Source of the DNA: Sphingomonas astaxanthinifaciens DSM 22298
Lineage (GTDB): Bacteria > Pseudomonadota > Alphaproteobacteria > Sphingomonadales > Sphingomonadaceae
DNA: 64,000 nt
Assembly: GCF_000711715.1 (NCBI RefSeq)
Contig: NZ_JONN01000001.1
Span: forward strand, 1,984,501-2,048,500
Reading direction: 5' to 3'
How positions within the stretch are numbered: the first letter of the stretch is position 1; each line of letters starts with the position of its first letter. Below the pieces are notes generated by a model that did no database searches, was not told the origin of the DNA, and saw only the letters and a list, made by a program, of their open reading frames with translations. Both the position numbers and the translations under genes were made by a program. Shown in pieces: positions 44,481 through 55,829 of this stretch.

Positions 44481-45370
44481 TGACACTCCACGGTGAGATG
44501 GGCGATCCGGCGGTCGCTGCCGAGACGGCGGCGAATCTCGTCGGGGGTGGTGCCCGAAGCACAGACGATCGCGGCATAGCGATTGGGGCCGACGGTCCAC
44601 AGGTGCCAGTCGTTGACCCTGACGTCGCCGGCGCCCTCGACCTTGCGGCGGAGCTCGGCCGAGAGCGCCTCGTCGGGAACCCGGTCGAGCAGGATGCGCG
44701 AGGTCTGGCCGAGGAGGATGACACTCCAGCGCATGATGATCAGGGCGCCGAGGATGCCGACCGCGGCGTCGGCCCAGCGCCAGCCGAGTTGCCAGGCGGC
44801 GAGCAGGGCGACGATCGCGGTGACGCTGGTGACCGCGTCGGCGATGACGTGCAAATAGGCCGAGCGGAGATTGAGGTCGGCGCCATGGTCGTGGGCGTGG
44901 TGGTCATGATCGTGGCCGTGGTCGGAGTGGCCATGGCCGTGACCAAGGATCAGCGCGCAGGCGAGGTTGATGACCAGACCGAGCGCGGCGACCAGCAGGG
45001 CTTCGGGATAGTCGACCTGCTCGGGGTGGAGCAGGCGAAGCACGCTTTCGCCGAGGATCCCCGCGCCGACGGCAAGCAGGACCAGCGCCGAGGCGAAGCC
45101 GGCGAGGGTCCCGACCTTGCCCGTGCCCCAGGCGAAGCGCGGGTCGTTGGCGCAGCGGCTGGCATAGGAATAAGCGAAGACCGAGATCGCCAGCGACAGG
45201 CTGTCGGTCGCCATGTGCCAACCATCGGCCACCAGCGCCATCGAGCCGGTGATGGTGCCGAAGGTGATTTCGGTGACGGTGGTGATCGCGGTCAGGCCGA
45301 CCACCCAGCGGGTCCGCCGGGCGTTGCGCTCGTGCGAGGCGCCGAGGAAATCGTGGCTGTGGTCGTCCAT
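44477..45370 (-). CDS. dmeF: Cation diffusion facilitator with His-rich loop
   Basis: Inner-membrane divalent-metal exporter of the CDF family, closest in style to DmeF (cobalt/nickel and related ions). The 297-residue protein has six helices, TM2 with ADGWHMATDSLSLAIS (HxxxD), TM5 with HVIADAVTSVTAIVAL (HxxxD), and between them a loop of about 20 residues dense in His and Asp (GHGHGHSDHGHDHDHHAHDH). A cytoplasmic domain ends the protein. Specificity among Co, Ni, Zn and Cd cannot be fixed by eye. Confidence 0.9.
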   Translation of the reverse strand: MDDHSHDFLGASHERNARRTRWVVGLTAITTVTEITFGTITGSMALVADGWHMATDSLSLAISVFAYSYASRCANDPRFAWGTGKVGTLAGFASALVLLAVGAGILGESVLRLLHPEQVDYPEALLVAALGLVINLACALILGHGHGHSDHGHDHDHHAHDHGADLNLRSAYLHVIADAVTSVTAIVALLAAWQLGWRWADAAVGILGALIIMRWSVILLGQTSRILLDRVPDEALSAELRRKVEGAGDVRVNDWHLWTVGPNRYAAIVCASGTTPDEIRRRLGSDRRIAHLTVECQ

Positions 45371-45437
45371 CTTCCTGCTTGGCTAGGGGAGGCGTCCGGG
45401 CTTGCCAAGGCGCGAGCGAGGGGCAATCACCCGCGCC

Positions 45438-46415
45438 ATGCTGCGTGCTTATGGTCCGAACTGCGACGGCTCCGTCATCATGACGACCGGCTCGATCCCG
45501 CCCGAGGCGACCTGGATCGACCTCGAGGAACCGACCCGCGAGGAGGAACGGATGGTCGAGCAATCGGTCGGCTTCGCCGTGCCGACCCGCGACGACATGG
45601 TCGAGATCGAGCCCTCGAGCCGGCTGATCGAGCGCGACGGCGGGCTGATGATGACGATGAGCGTGCTGTTCGGGGTCCAAGAAGGCGATCCGCAGAGCGA
45701 GCCGATCAGCTTCGTCCTCAAGGCCGGCAAGCTGGTGACCGTCCGCTACGTCTCGCCCAAGCCGTGGCTCGCCTTTTCCAACGAAGCGCGTCACATGCCC
45801 GTGCTCGTCCAGGACGCGGCGACCGCGCTGGTCCGGCTGCTCGATGCGATCATCAGCCGGCTTGCGGACGAGCTGGAGGCCAGCGGGGCGGCGATCGAGC
45901 GGATCTCGCGCGACACCTTCAGCGCCTCGCGGGTCGCCGAGCAGCGGATCCCGGCGCGCAGCCTCGAGGGATTGCTCAACGATATCGGCACGGTCCAGCA
46001 GCTGGTCGCGAAGATTCGCGAGACCGCGGTCAGCACCGCGCGGGCGCTGACCTTCCTCGCCGCGTCTGACCGGATGCATGCGCACGAATGCACCCGCCAC
46101 CGCGAGCAGATCACCAGCCTGATGACCGACGTCGCGGCGCTCACCGACCACAGCGCCTACCAGAGCTCGCAGCTGACCTTCCTGCTCGACGCCAGCCTCG
46201 GCCTCATCAGCATCGAGCAGAATGCGGCGATGAAATTGTTCAGCTGGGCAGCGCTGGTGTTCCTGCCCCCGACGCTGATCGCGGGCATCTACGGCATGAA
46301 TTTCAAGCACATGCCCGAGCTCGACTGGCTCTACGGCTATCCGATGGCGCTGACGCTGATCCTCTTGAGCGCGGTGCTGCCGCTGTGGATCCTGCGAAAG
46401 CGGGGCTGGATCTAG
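45438..46415 (+). CDS. corA: CorA-family magnesium/divalent cation channel
   Basis: Inner-membrane pentameric channel for Mg2+ and Co2+. The 325-residue product has a large N-terminal cytoplasmic alpha/beta domain, a long stalk helix (about 180-265) and two membrane helices at the C-terminus joined by the signature loop YGMNFKHMPEL. The MLRAYGPNCDG start was chosen because an upstream start adds a charged head not typical for CorA. Divergent from the dmeF-type exporter, forming a metal-ion pair. Its stop shares CTAG with a convergent small gene. Confidence 0.94.
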   Translation: MLRAYGPNCDGSVIMTTGSIPPEATWIDLEEPTREEERMVEQSVGFAVPTRDDMVEIEPSSRLIERDGGLMMTMSVLFGVQEGDPQSEPISFVLKAGKLVTVRYVSPKPWLAFSNEARHMPVLVQDAATALVRLLDAIISRLADELEASGAAIERISRDTFSASRVAEQRIPARSLEGLLNDIGTVQQLVAKIRETAVSTARALTFLAASDRMHAHECTRHREQITSLMTDVAALTDHSAYQSSQLTFLLDASLGLISIEQNAAMKLFSWAALVFLPPTLIAGIYGMNFKHMPELDWLYGYPMALTLILLSAVLPLWILRKRGWI

Positions 46416-46609
46416 TCCTGGAGGAGAAAGGCCGAGCCGCGCGACATGCTGGCGGGGTCGGCAGGGGTCGCGGGCGCGGTACCGGCAATGCGGCGGGCGA
46501 AGGCGATACGTGCCATGCTGTCGTCGCCGAGCGGCCGGCCGAAGCGTCCGCGTTCGGCGCGCTCAAAGGCGGCGAGACGGCGATCGAAGGCTTGGCTGGT
46601 GAACGACAT
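46412..46609 (-). CDS. Hypothetical 65-residue protein
   Basis: Small frame whose stop shares CTAG with corA, as in the other convergent pairs of this window. That and a GAAG ribosome site eight bases before the ATG support it. The product is soluble and basic, with MSFTSQAFDRRLAAFERAERGRF as the only ordered-looking region and an Ala/Pro/Ser-rich tail. I do not recognise a family. A longer upstream start is possible. Confidence 0.5.
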   Translation of the reverse strand: MSFTSQAFDRRLAAFERAERGRFGRPLGDDSMARIAFARRIAGTAPATPADPASMSRGSAFLLQD

Positions 46610-46746
46610 GACCGGCTTCCCCGCATACGGACGGTGCGCGGATGACGCGCGCCAGACTCGTCCCAACCCCCGGAAGGCCCGCGAGTTCCCGATCGAAGTG
46701 ATTCTTTTCAACGGATTATCGCGCCGATCGGGGTCGCTGCGAAACT

Positions 46747-47235
46747 ATGCCGGCGATGGATTGTTCAGCCGCCGTAATGGCTCGCGAAAAAAATCTTCTC
46801 GTCCGGCTCGGCGATCGCCTGTCCGACCTCGTGTCGCGGCTGTTTGCGCACCCGGCGATGCAGATTGGGGTCATCATTTTCTGCGTGGCCTGGTTCGGCC
46901 TCGGCTTCCACGTCGAGGGGCTGACCGCGGCGCTGTCCGTGCTGGCGATCACGCTTACCCAGATGGTGCTGAACGGCCAGTACGACCGCGAATCCGAGGC
47001 GCACCGCCGCGACGTCGCGATGCACGCCAAGCTCGACGAGCTGATCAAGGCGACTCATCGCGCCCGCGACGAGATGGTCGGGATCGAGGAGCAGCTCGAC
47101 GAGGAGGAAATCCAGGAGCTTCGCGAGGAAGCCAAGCAGCTGGTCGAGGAAGCTGCCAGGCAGACCAACGAGGTGGCCGACGGGGAAAAGGCCAAGCGCG
47201 CGATCGAGCGCGTCGGGGACGGCCGAGCCGGCTGA
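46747..47235 (+). CDS. Low-affinity iron permease family protein
   Basis: A 162-residue membrane protein of the low-affinity iron permease family. Two helices (about residues 40-75) are followed by QYDRESEAHRRDVAMHAKLDELIKATHRARDEMVGIEEQLDEEE, the charged coiled-coil tail that defines the group. The family name comes from yeast Fet4-like similarity; iron transport by the bacterial members is not firmly shown. Starts at 46747 or 46777 (MAREKNLLVRL) are both possible; neither has a clear ribosome site. Lies upstream of acnA. Confidence 0.82.
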   Translation: MPAMDCSAAVMAREKNLLVRLGDRLSDLVSRLFAHPAMQIGVIIFCVAWFGLGFHVEGLTAALSVLAITLTQMVLNGQYDRESEAHRRDVAMHAKLDELIKATHRARDEMVGIEEQLDEEEIQELREEAKQLVEEAARQTNEVADGEKAKRAIERVGDGRAG

Positions 47236-47299
47236 GCCGATCGCCTTTGCCGGGCCGGGCAGAGCTTGCTAAGGGCCCGCGCAACCCCACCATCCAGCA

Positions 47300-49989
<2,690 letters not shown>

Positions 49990-49990
<1 letters not shown>

Positions 49991-50256
49991 TGGAGCGCCT
50001 GTTCGTGGATGTCGCAGGGTGGGCCGCCGCCCTGCTCATCCTTGGCGGCTATGCGCTGCTTACGGCGGGCAAGCTGACCGCGCGCTCGCCCGCCTACCAG
50101 TGGATGAACGTGCTCGGCGCGATCGGGTTCGTGATCAACTCGGGCTACTTCAAGGCCTGGCCGTCGGCGGTGCTGAACGTGATCTGGGCGGCAATCGGCA
50201 TTGTCGCGCTGATCCGCATCGCCTCCACGCGGCGGCGCGAGGGGGTGGCCGCCTAG
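49990..50256 (+). CDS. CBU_0592-type small membrane protein
   Basis: An 88-residue protein with three hydrophobic helices: DVAGWAAALLILGGYALL, AYQWMNVLGAIGFVINS and VLNVIWAAIGIVALIRIA. The Tyr-Gln/Asn pattern (YQWMNVLGAIGFVINSGYFKAWPSAVLNVIW) is that of the CBU_0592 family, whose function is unknown. Its ATG overlaps the acnA stop, so it is cotranscribed with aconitase. Shares CTAG with convergent ygfZ. Confidence 0.82.
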
Positions 50257-50951
50257 GCGATCGCTGCGGCGAGCCAGTCGGGGAGGGGCAGGCCGGCAAG
50301 GTCGTCCACCCGGCGATGCTCCACCGCAAGGCTGAGCTCGGGGTAGAAGGCTTTGGTGCGCGGGCCGGGCTCGGCTGCCGCGACCACGACGAGGCGGCGA
50401 TTGACCTTCTGCCGCCAGTTCATCCGCGCGGTATTCTCCTGCCCGACGTAACAGCCCTTGGTGAAGCTGACGCCGTTCAGCTCGGCCGCATTGCATTCGA
50501 GCCAGAGGAGGTCGCCGAGCTCGGCCCGGCCCTCGCAGACGCCGTGGCGCAGGCGGTGGGCAAGCCAGCCGGACGCGGCCTCGTCGGCCGGGGCGAGCCA
50601 GCGCCGGCCAAGCGCGGGGAGGCGCGGATCGGGGACGCCCTGATCGCCGTCGGGCGCCCAATGGACGGCCAGCGCCCCGTCGCGCGCGATTTCAATGGGT
50701 CGGCGCAGGCGATACATGCGGAGGCGCTTCGCCAGCTCGTCGGCGGCTGCGGCTTTGCAATCGACCAGCAGATCGTCGCCGTCCGCCCAGACGAGGAAGT
50801 CGAACAGGCACTTGCCCTGCGCGCTCAACAGCCCTGCCCAGACCGGCAGCGCGCCGCTCACGTCGCTGGTGACGAGCCCCTGGAGGAAGCCGCGGACGTC
50901 CTCGCCCGAAAGGCGGATCAGGGCTCGGTCGGTGAGGGTGGTCGCGGGCAT
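50253..50951 (-). CDS. ygfZ: Folate-binding YgfZ/IBA57-type protein
   Basis: Tetrahydrofolate-binding protein needed for assembly or repair of some Fe-S enzymes. The 232-residue product has the defining KGCYVGQENTARM motif (with the conserved Cys) at about residues 164-176 and an N-terminal GCV_T-like fold (DVRGFLQGLVTSDVSG...AQGKCLFDFLVW). Its position next to acnA, an Fe-S enzyme dependent on this pathway in other organisms, is suggestive. The start is divergent from pyrC across a palindromic repeat. Confidence 0.92.
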   Translation of the reverse strand: MPATTLTDRALIRLSGEDVRGFLQGLVTSDVSGALPVWAGLLSAQGKCLFDFLVWADGDDLLVDCKAAAADELAKRLRMYRLRRPIEIARDGALAVHWAPDGDQGVPDPRLPALGRRWLAPADEAASGWLAHRLRHGVCEGRAELGDLLWLECNAAELNGVSFTKGCYVGQENTARMNWRQKVNRRLVVVAAAEPGPRTKAFYPELSLAVEHRRVDDLAGLPLPDWLAAAIA

Positions 50952-50989
50952 GGGGCTTAGCTAAGGACTGCCAACAGAAAGAAACAGAC

Positions 50990-51059
50990 CCCGTTCGTGC
51001 CGAGCGAAGTCGAAGCACGGTGGCGCGAGCGCCCTTCGACGTCGCTCAGGGCGAACGGG
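50990..51059. repeat. Palindromic repeat, family B, complete copy
   Basis: Hairpin with outer arms CCCGTTCG / CGAACGGG and inner arms GAGCGAAGTCGAAG (51002-51015) / CTTCGACGTCGCTC (51034-51047, one mismatch). Same family as 36757-36860. It ends 15 bases before the pyrC start, so it forms most of the pyrC 5' leader. Confidence 0.88.
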
Positions 51060-51073
51060 AGTGGGGAGCAAAG

Positions 51074-52108
51074 TTGACCGACCGCATCACCATCCGCCGC
51101 CCCGACGACTGGCATCTCCACCTGCGCGACGGCGCGATGCTCGAGGCGGTGGCGCCCTACAGCGCGCGGCAGTTCGCGCGGGCGATCATCATGCCCAACC
51201 TCGTGCCCCCGGTGACGACGGTGACGGCAGCGAGCGCCTATCGGGAGCGGATCCGGGCGGCGGCAGGACCGGGCTTCGAGCCGCTGATGACCTGCTATCT
51301 GACCGACAGCATCGATCCCGACGAACTCGAGCGCGGCCATGCCGCGGGCGTGTGGGTCGCGGCCAAGCTCTATCCGGCGGGGGCGACGACCAACAGCCAC
51401 AGCGGCGTCACGGACGTGCGCAACATCGCTCCCGCGCTCGAGCGGATGCAGCGGATCGGCATGGTGCTGTGCGTCCATGGCGAAGTGACCGATCCCGAGA
51501 TCGACATCTTCGACCGCGAGGCGGTGTTCCTCGAGCGGGTGCTGACCCCGGTCATGCGCGACTTTCCGGGGCTGAAGATCGTGCTCGAGCATATCACCAC
51601 CGCCGACAGTGCCGACTTCGTGGCGGCCGCCGGACCCAGGCTCGCCGCGACGATCACCCCGCAGCATCTCCACCTCAACCGCAACGCTTTGTTCGCCGGG
51701 GGGCTGCGGCCCCACGCTTATTGCCTGCCGGTGGTGAAGCGCGAGCGGCACCGGCTGGCGGTTCGGGCGGCGGCGGTGTCGGGCAGCCCCAAATTCTTCC
51801 TCGGCACCGATAGCGCGCCGCACCTCAGGGAAGCCAAGGAAAGCGGCTGCGGCTGCGCGGGCATCTTCAACGCGCCGCATGCGCTCGAAAGCTATCTGGC
51901 CGTGTTCGACGAGGAAGATGCGATCGACCGGTTCGAAGGCTTTGCCGCCGAGCATGGTCCGCGCTTCTACGGGCTGCCGCTGAACGAGGGGACGTTGACG
52001 CTCGAGCGGTCCGCAATCGAGGTCTCCGCCAGCGTGCCCGCGGCGGGATCGACGCTCACTCCCTTCCATGCCGGCGAAACGCTCGGCTGGCGGCTGGTCG
52101 GGGCCTAG
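51074..52108 (+). CDS. pyrC: Dihydroorotase
   Basis: Zinc enzyme of pyrimidine synthesis that interconverts carbamoyl aspartate and dihydroorotate. The 344-residue product is the PyrC (E. coli-like) class: RRPDDWHLHLRDG (His-x-His), AAKLYPAGATTNSHSGV with the carboxylated lysine, VLEHITTADSADFV, TPQHLHLNRNALF, and FLGTDSAPHLREAKE with the catalytic Asp. The TTG start has GGGGAG six bases upstream; a further upstream GTG would translate the palindromic repeat and is less likely. Confidence 0.96.
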   Translation: MTDRITIRRPDDWHLHLRDGAMLEAVAPYSARQFARAIIMPNLVPPVTTVTAASAYRERIRAAAGPGFEPLMTCYLTDSIDPDELERGHAAGVWVAAKLYPAGATTNSHSGVTDVRNIAPALERMQRIGMVLCVHGEVTDPEIDIFDREAVFLERVLTPVMRDFPGLKIVLEHITTADSADFVAAAGPRLAATITPQHLHLNRNALFAGGLRPHAYCLPVVKRERHRLAVRAAAVSGSPKFFLGTDSAPHLREAKESGCGCAGIFNAPHALESYLAVFDEEDAIDRFEGFAAEHGPRFYGLPLNEGTLTLERSAIEVSASVPAAGSTLTPFHAGETLGWRLVGA

Positions 52109-52857
52109 GCCGGCGGGGTGCCCCGGCCATCGGGGCCAAGCACCGCGTGGAAATGATCCTCGACCGCGCGGTAGCAGTCGCAGCTGACGCGCAGGAGGCC
52201 GGCCCGGTCGATGACCTGGATGGCGCCGCGGCGATAGGCGATCAGCCCCTGCTCCTGGAGCACGCGCGCGACCGCATTGACGGTGGTGCGCTGGACCCCG
52301 AGCAGGCCGGCGAGGCTTTCCTGGGTCAACGCGAGCCGGTCGCTGGCGGCGCGGTCCTGGGCATGGAGCAGCCAGCGTGCGGCGCGGGCCTCGATCGGGT
52401 GGAAGGCGTTGCACGCGACCGACTGCATGACCTGCGACAGCAAGGCGTCCGAGTAGCGGCAGAAGAGGTTGCGCAGATGCGCGCTCTCCTGCTTCGCCTG
52501 TTCGAGCACGGCCATCGGGACCGCGACGGCGGGCCCGGGCAGCTGGACGAGCGCGCGGGTGAAGGCAGGAGCGTGGCCGCAGCTGATGATCCCGCCGACC
52601 GCCCCCTCGCGGCCGATGGCGGCGACCTCGACCGAGCGCCCGCCCGACAGCTCGCGCTGCATCGAGATCATCAGGCCGTCGAACGGAAACAGGCTGCGGC
52701 GGGTGACGTCGCCGGTCTCGAGCACGATGTCCCCGCCGTCAAAGCTGATCAGCTCGGCGTGCGGCTCGAGCAGGGCGCGCTCCTCGGCCGACAGCGCGGC
52801 GAGAAGCCGGTTGCCGGCAAAGGCTTGCTCGAGATTCGCCGCAGAATGGATGTCCAT
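52105..52857 (-). CDS. Crp/Fnr-family transcriptional regulator
   Basis: A 250-residue regulator with an N-terminal cyclic-nucleotide-binding-like beta-barrel (ERALLEPHAELISFDGGDIVLETGDVTRRSLFPFDG) and a C-terminal winged helix (LTQESLAGLLGVQRTTVNAVARVLQEQGLIAYRRG). The FNR-type N-terminal cysteine cluster is absent and the cAMP phosphate-binding cassette is not conserved, so the effector is unknown. Cysteines near the C-terminus (VSCDCYRAVEDHF) may sense redox state, but that is only a guess. ATG chosen; a GTG at 52887 would add 10 residues. Confidence 0.88.
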   Translation of the reverse strand: MDIHSAANLEQAFAGNRLLAALSAEERALLEPHAELISFDGGDIVLETGDVTRRSLFPFDGLMISMQRELSGGRSVEVAAIGREGAVGGIISCGHAPAFTRALVQLPGPAVAVPMAVLEQAKQESAHLRNLFCRYSDALLSQVMQSVACNAFHPIEARAARWLLHAQDRAASDRLALTQESLAGLLGVQRTTVNAVARVLQEQGLIAYRRGAIQVIDRAGLLRVSCDCYRAVEDHFHAVLGPDGRGTPPA

Positions 52858-52992
52858 CGGAAGATCCAAGGCCCCGCACACTCCCACTGGGGACGGCGCC
52901 CCTGCGGCCGTCCCAACCCCCCGGCGGGAAGCATTACGCTAGTGTTCCGATATGAAGCAACAGCTTATTTTAGAAGCACTTAGGCCGAGTTT

Positions 52993-53012
52993 TGTGTCGG
53001 CTTGCCGACACA
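52993..53012. promoter_or_regulatory. 20-base perfect palindrome upstream of the Crp/Fnr gene
   Basis: TGTGTCGG-CTTG-CCGACACA, an exact inverted repeat about 140 bases before the regulator start and 70 bases before the tRNA promoter. It could be an operator (perhaps autoregulatory) or a hairpin; it does not match the FNR or CRP consensus. Confidence 0.45.
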
Positions 53013-53079
53013 CTTGAGCGGCGAACGCGCGGCTGCTGGTTGTGAAACGGCACCTTCTTCACGATGGTTTGCAATCTAG

Positions 53080-53108
53080 TTGAACCCTGCGAAGTCGTCG
53101 GCTAAGCG
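53080..53108 (+). promoter_or_regulatory. Promoter for tRNA-Ser(GCT)
   Basis: TTGAAC and TAAGCG with a 17-base spacer, predicted start near 53115, about 13 bases before the mature tRNA. Inferred by eye. Confidence 0.45.
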
Positions 53109-53127
53109 CTGGCCGGCCGATGCATCC

Positions 53128-53220
53128 GGAGACGTGGGTGAGTGGCTGAAACCAGCGGTTTGCTAAACCGCCGTACGGTGAATTACCGTACCGAGGGTTC
53201 GAATCCCTCCGTCTCCGCCA
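53128..53220 (+). tRNA. tRNA-Ser (anticodon GCT)
   Basis: Complete 93-base class II tRNA with encoded CCA. Acceptor stem GGAGACG / CGTCTCC, discriminator G, anticodon loop TTGCTAA (GCT at 53162-53164, reading AGC/AGU), long variable arm (GTACGG...CCGTAC), and GAGGG-TTCGAAT-CCCTC T-arm. Confidence 0.97.
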
Positions 53221-53253
53221 GTCCCGTTGCTGTTACCGGCCTGACCGGCCCGC

Positions 53254-53823
53254 TCACGCCGCGGGCTGGTCCTGGACCTGGAGCTTGGCGAAGAGCAGCT
53301 TCATGGTCATCTTCACCGTGGTTTCCTGAAGGTCGAGGCGACGCGCGATCTCGCGGCTCGACTGGCCGGCCTTGATCCCCTGCAGCACCTGCTCCTGGCG
53401 CGGGGTGAGCTGGACCGCCGGGGCCCCCGCCGCCTCGTTGCCGGGCACCCAGGTCGAGCCCCTGGCCGAGACTATGTTGGTGAGCTCGATCCGCAATTCC
53501 TCGACCGGCATGCTCTTCGACAGGAAGGCGGCCGCCCCGCACCGCAGCGCGGTCGAGGCGACGGTTGCGCTGGCGGTCCCCGAGAAGAGGGCGACCGGCT
53601 TGCCTTCGTTGGCCGCGATCACTTCGCGCAGCCCGTCGAGTCCGTCCATGCCGGGCAAGTGAAAATCGAGCAGGACGATGTCGAAGGGCCCGAGGTGGCG
53701 AATGGTGCGGAGCGCCGAGGGAACGTCCTCGGCCTCGTCGATCTCCCAGCTGGGGTCGCTGCGCAGGTAGGCGCACAGCGCGCCGCGCAGCATTTCGTGA
53801 TCGTCGACGATCAACAGCTTCAT
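53254..53823 (-). CDS. LuxR/NarL-type response regulator
   Basis: A 189-residue regulator. The receiver domain (1-120) has the acidic pair at Asp7/Asp8 (IVDDHE), the phosphoacceptor Asp in DIVLLDFHLPGMDG (about residue 53) and Lys in SKSMPVEEL. The C-terminal helix-turn-helix is LTPRQEQVLQGIKAGQSSREIARRLDLQETTVKMTMK. The start overlaps the stop of the upstream hybrid kinase (ATGA), so the two form a two-component unit. The gene ends 33 bases from tRNA-Ser(GCT), which faces it. Confidence 0.93.
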   Translation of the reverse strand: MKLLIVDDHEMLRGALCAYLRSDPSWEIDEAEDVPSALRTIRHLGPFDIVLLDFHLPGMDGLDGLREVIAANEGKPVALFSGTASATVASTALRCGAAAFLSKSMPVEELRIELTNIVSARGSTWVPGNEAAGAPAVQLTPRQEQVLQGIKAGQSSREIARRLDLQETTVKMTMKLLFAKLQVQDQPAA

Positions 53824-55829
53824 TTCTGGTCTTCCCCATCCGGTCCGGGAAGCACCGACGCCACCGCACGCGGGAGGTGGAGGTGCAGGTTGGTCTTGGA
53901 GGTGATCGCCGCGAACATCTTGCGCGCGGCGGCCGAGATGACGAGGTCCTCCGCCACCGCGGAGCAGAGCACGATCGGGATTTCGGGGCGGAGCTGGCGG
54001 GCGGCGGTGGCGAATTCGACGCCATTCATCTGCGGCATGTCGAAGTCGACCACGATGGCGTCCCAGCGGGCGCCGCGGTCGCGCAGCACGTCGAGGCCGT
54101 CGGCCGGCGACAGGCAGGGGCAGACCTCGGCGCCGGCGCGCTCGAGGTGCAGGGCGATCAAGTCGAGCAAAGCAGGATTGTCGTCGATCGAGAGGATCGC
54201 GCGGCCGGCCAGCGAGATGTGGTCGACCGGAGCCTCGGGCTGCGCGTCGGGGGTGGAGCGGCGCTCGATCGGCCACGCGATGTCGAAGCAGCAGCCGGCG
54301 GTGGAGGAGCGGACGTAGATCGCCCCGCCGGCCTCGGTCACCAGCTTGGAGACGACGCTGAGGCCGAGACCGGTGCCGCTGTCCTTCTTGCGGCTGACGA
54401 AGGGGTCGAAGATCCGGTCGAGCACGTCGGGCGCGATTCCGCTGCCATCGTCCTCCACCCGGACCACCGCGAAGCGGCCGCTCGGCATCACTCCGACCGC
54501 CGGGGCGCCGTCGAAATCACCGCTGCTACCCTCGCGATAGCTGAGAAGGATCTGGCCGGGACCGTCGGGCGAAAGCGCGTCACGGGCATTGGTGCACAGG
54601 TTCATCAGCACCTGCATGAATTCGCTCTCGTCGGCATCGATGGCGATCGGCTCGTCCGGGAGCTCGACCGTGACCGAATGGCCCGGGCGCAGGCTGACCT
54701 CGATCAGCTCGGCGACTTCGCGGACGACGCGCGACAGGTCCACCGACTGGTGTTCGGAGACCCGCCGCTCGGGGCGAAGGATCTTGCGCAGGAGCTTGCC
54801 GGCAGCATTGGCCGCGCTCTGGATGCGGTGGACCTGGGCGTTGTCAGCGCCGCCATCCTGTTCGAGCGCGGCGGCCGAGGCGGTGATCACCGCCATCAGA
54901 TTGTTGAAGTCGTGGGCCATGCCCGAGACGACCCGGCCGATCATTTCCTGGCGCTCGGCGATGAGCAATTGCTCGCGGGTGCGGATCCGCTCGCGCAGCG
55001 CGCGCTGCCGTTCGCCGATGTCGCGGGTGGTGCAGACGATGCCGCCATTGGCGCCGGCGGACAGCGTGACCTCCTGCTCGATCAGGTGGCCGTCGCGGTG
55101 GCGGCCAAAGGCGTGACCGCGCCACGAGCCCTGCGCGCCGACCGCGGGCATCGCCTCGGTCACGATCCGCTCGGCCTCATTCGCATCGTAAAGGCGGGAC
55201 CAGTGCAATCCGATCGCGTCCTTGGCGCTGGCATAGCCGAACAGCCTGGCATGGGCCGTGTTCATGAAGATGAAGTGGCCCTCGGCATCGGTGATCGCGA
55301 TCCCGTCGTTGGTCGCCTCGATCGCCTGCATCTGCTCCTCGAGCCGGAGGGCGTAAGCGTTGCGTTCGTCTTCGAGCGCCTTGCGGGCGGAGATGTCGCG
55401 CATGATCGCGGCGAACCCCGCCGGGATGTCGGTGCCGGGCTCGGTCCACATGGTCAGCGACAGCTCGACCGGGAGCGGCTCGCCCTCCTTGCGGAGCGCG
55501 GTCACCTCAACCGCCTTGCCGACCAGCCGCGGCTCGCCGCCCTTCATCACCCGGTCCATGCCCGCGACATGGGCCTCACGCATCGCCGGGGGGATGATGA
55601 GGTGCAGCGACTGGCCGATCGCCTCCGCACGGGTCCAGCCGAACATCGCCTCCGCGCCGTGGTTCCAGTAAGCGATCCGGTTCTCGCGATCGACGGCGAC
55701 GAAGGCGTCGCGGGTCGTCTCGGCGATCAGGTGCGACAGCATTTCGGCGTCGAGCCCGACCAGCGCGATCGACGCGCCGTCGGTGAGGCTGCGCGCGCCG
55801 GGAAGGGAGATACGCTGTTGCAGGGTCAC
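53820..55829 (-). CDS. Cytoplasmic PAS hybrid histidine kinase
   Basis: A 669-residue hybrid kinase without membrane segments. Order: two PAS domains (about 30-155 and 160-285, the first with RENRIAYWNHGAEAMFGW), HisKA with SGMAHDFNNLM (His306), HATPase with NLCTNARDAL, DDGSGIAP and GTGLGLSVVSKL, and a receiver with phosphoacceptor Asp595 (VVDFDMPQMNG). It probably phosphorylates the coupled LuxR-type regulator. GTG start chosen because no ATG fits upstream of the first PAS domain. A GGAAC element on this strand lies about 165 bases upstream. Confidence 0.92.
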   Translation of the reverse strand: MTLQQRISLPGARSLTDGASIALVGLDAEMLSHLIAETTRDAFVAVDRENRIAYWNHGAEAMFGWTRAEAIGQSLHLIIPPAMREAHVAGMDRVMKGGEPRLVGKAVEVTALRKEGEPLPVELSLTMWTEPGTDIPAGFAAIMRDISARKALEDERNAYALRLEEQMQAIEATNDGIAITDAEGHFIFMNTAHARLFGYASAKDAIGLHWSRLYDANEAERIVTEAMPAVGAQGSWRGHAFGRHRDGHLIEQEVTLSAGANGGIVCTTRDIGERQRALRERIRTREQLLIAERQEMIGRVVSGMAHDFNNLMAVITASAAALEQDGGADNAQVHRIQSAANAAGKLLRKILRPERRVSEHQSVDLSRVVREVAELIEVSLRPGHSVTVELPDEPIAIDADESEFMQVLMNLCTNARDALSPDGPGQILLSYREGSSGDFDGAPAVGVMPSGRFAVVRVEDDGSGIAPDVLDRIFDPFVSRKKDSGTGLGLSVVSKLVTEAGGAIYVRSSTAGCCFDIAWPIERRSTPDAQPEAPVDHISLAGRAILSIDDNPALLDLIALHLERAGAEVCPCLSPADGLDVLRDRGARWDAIVVDFDMPQMNGVEFATAARQLRPEIPIVLCSAVAEDLVISAAARKMFAAITSKTNLHLHLPRAVASVLPGPDGEDQK

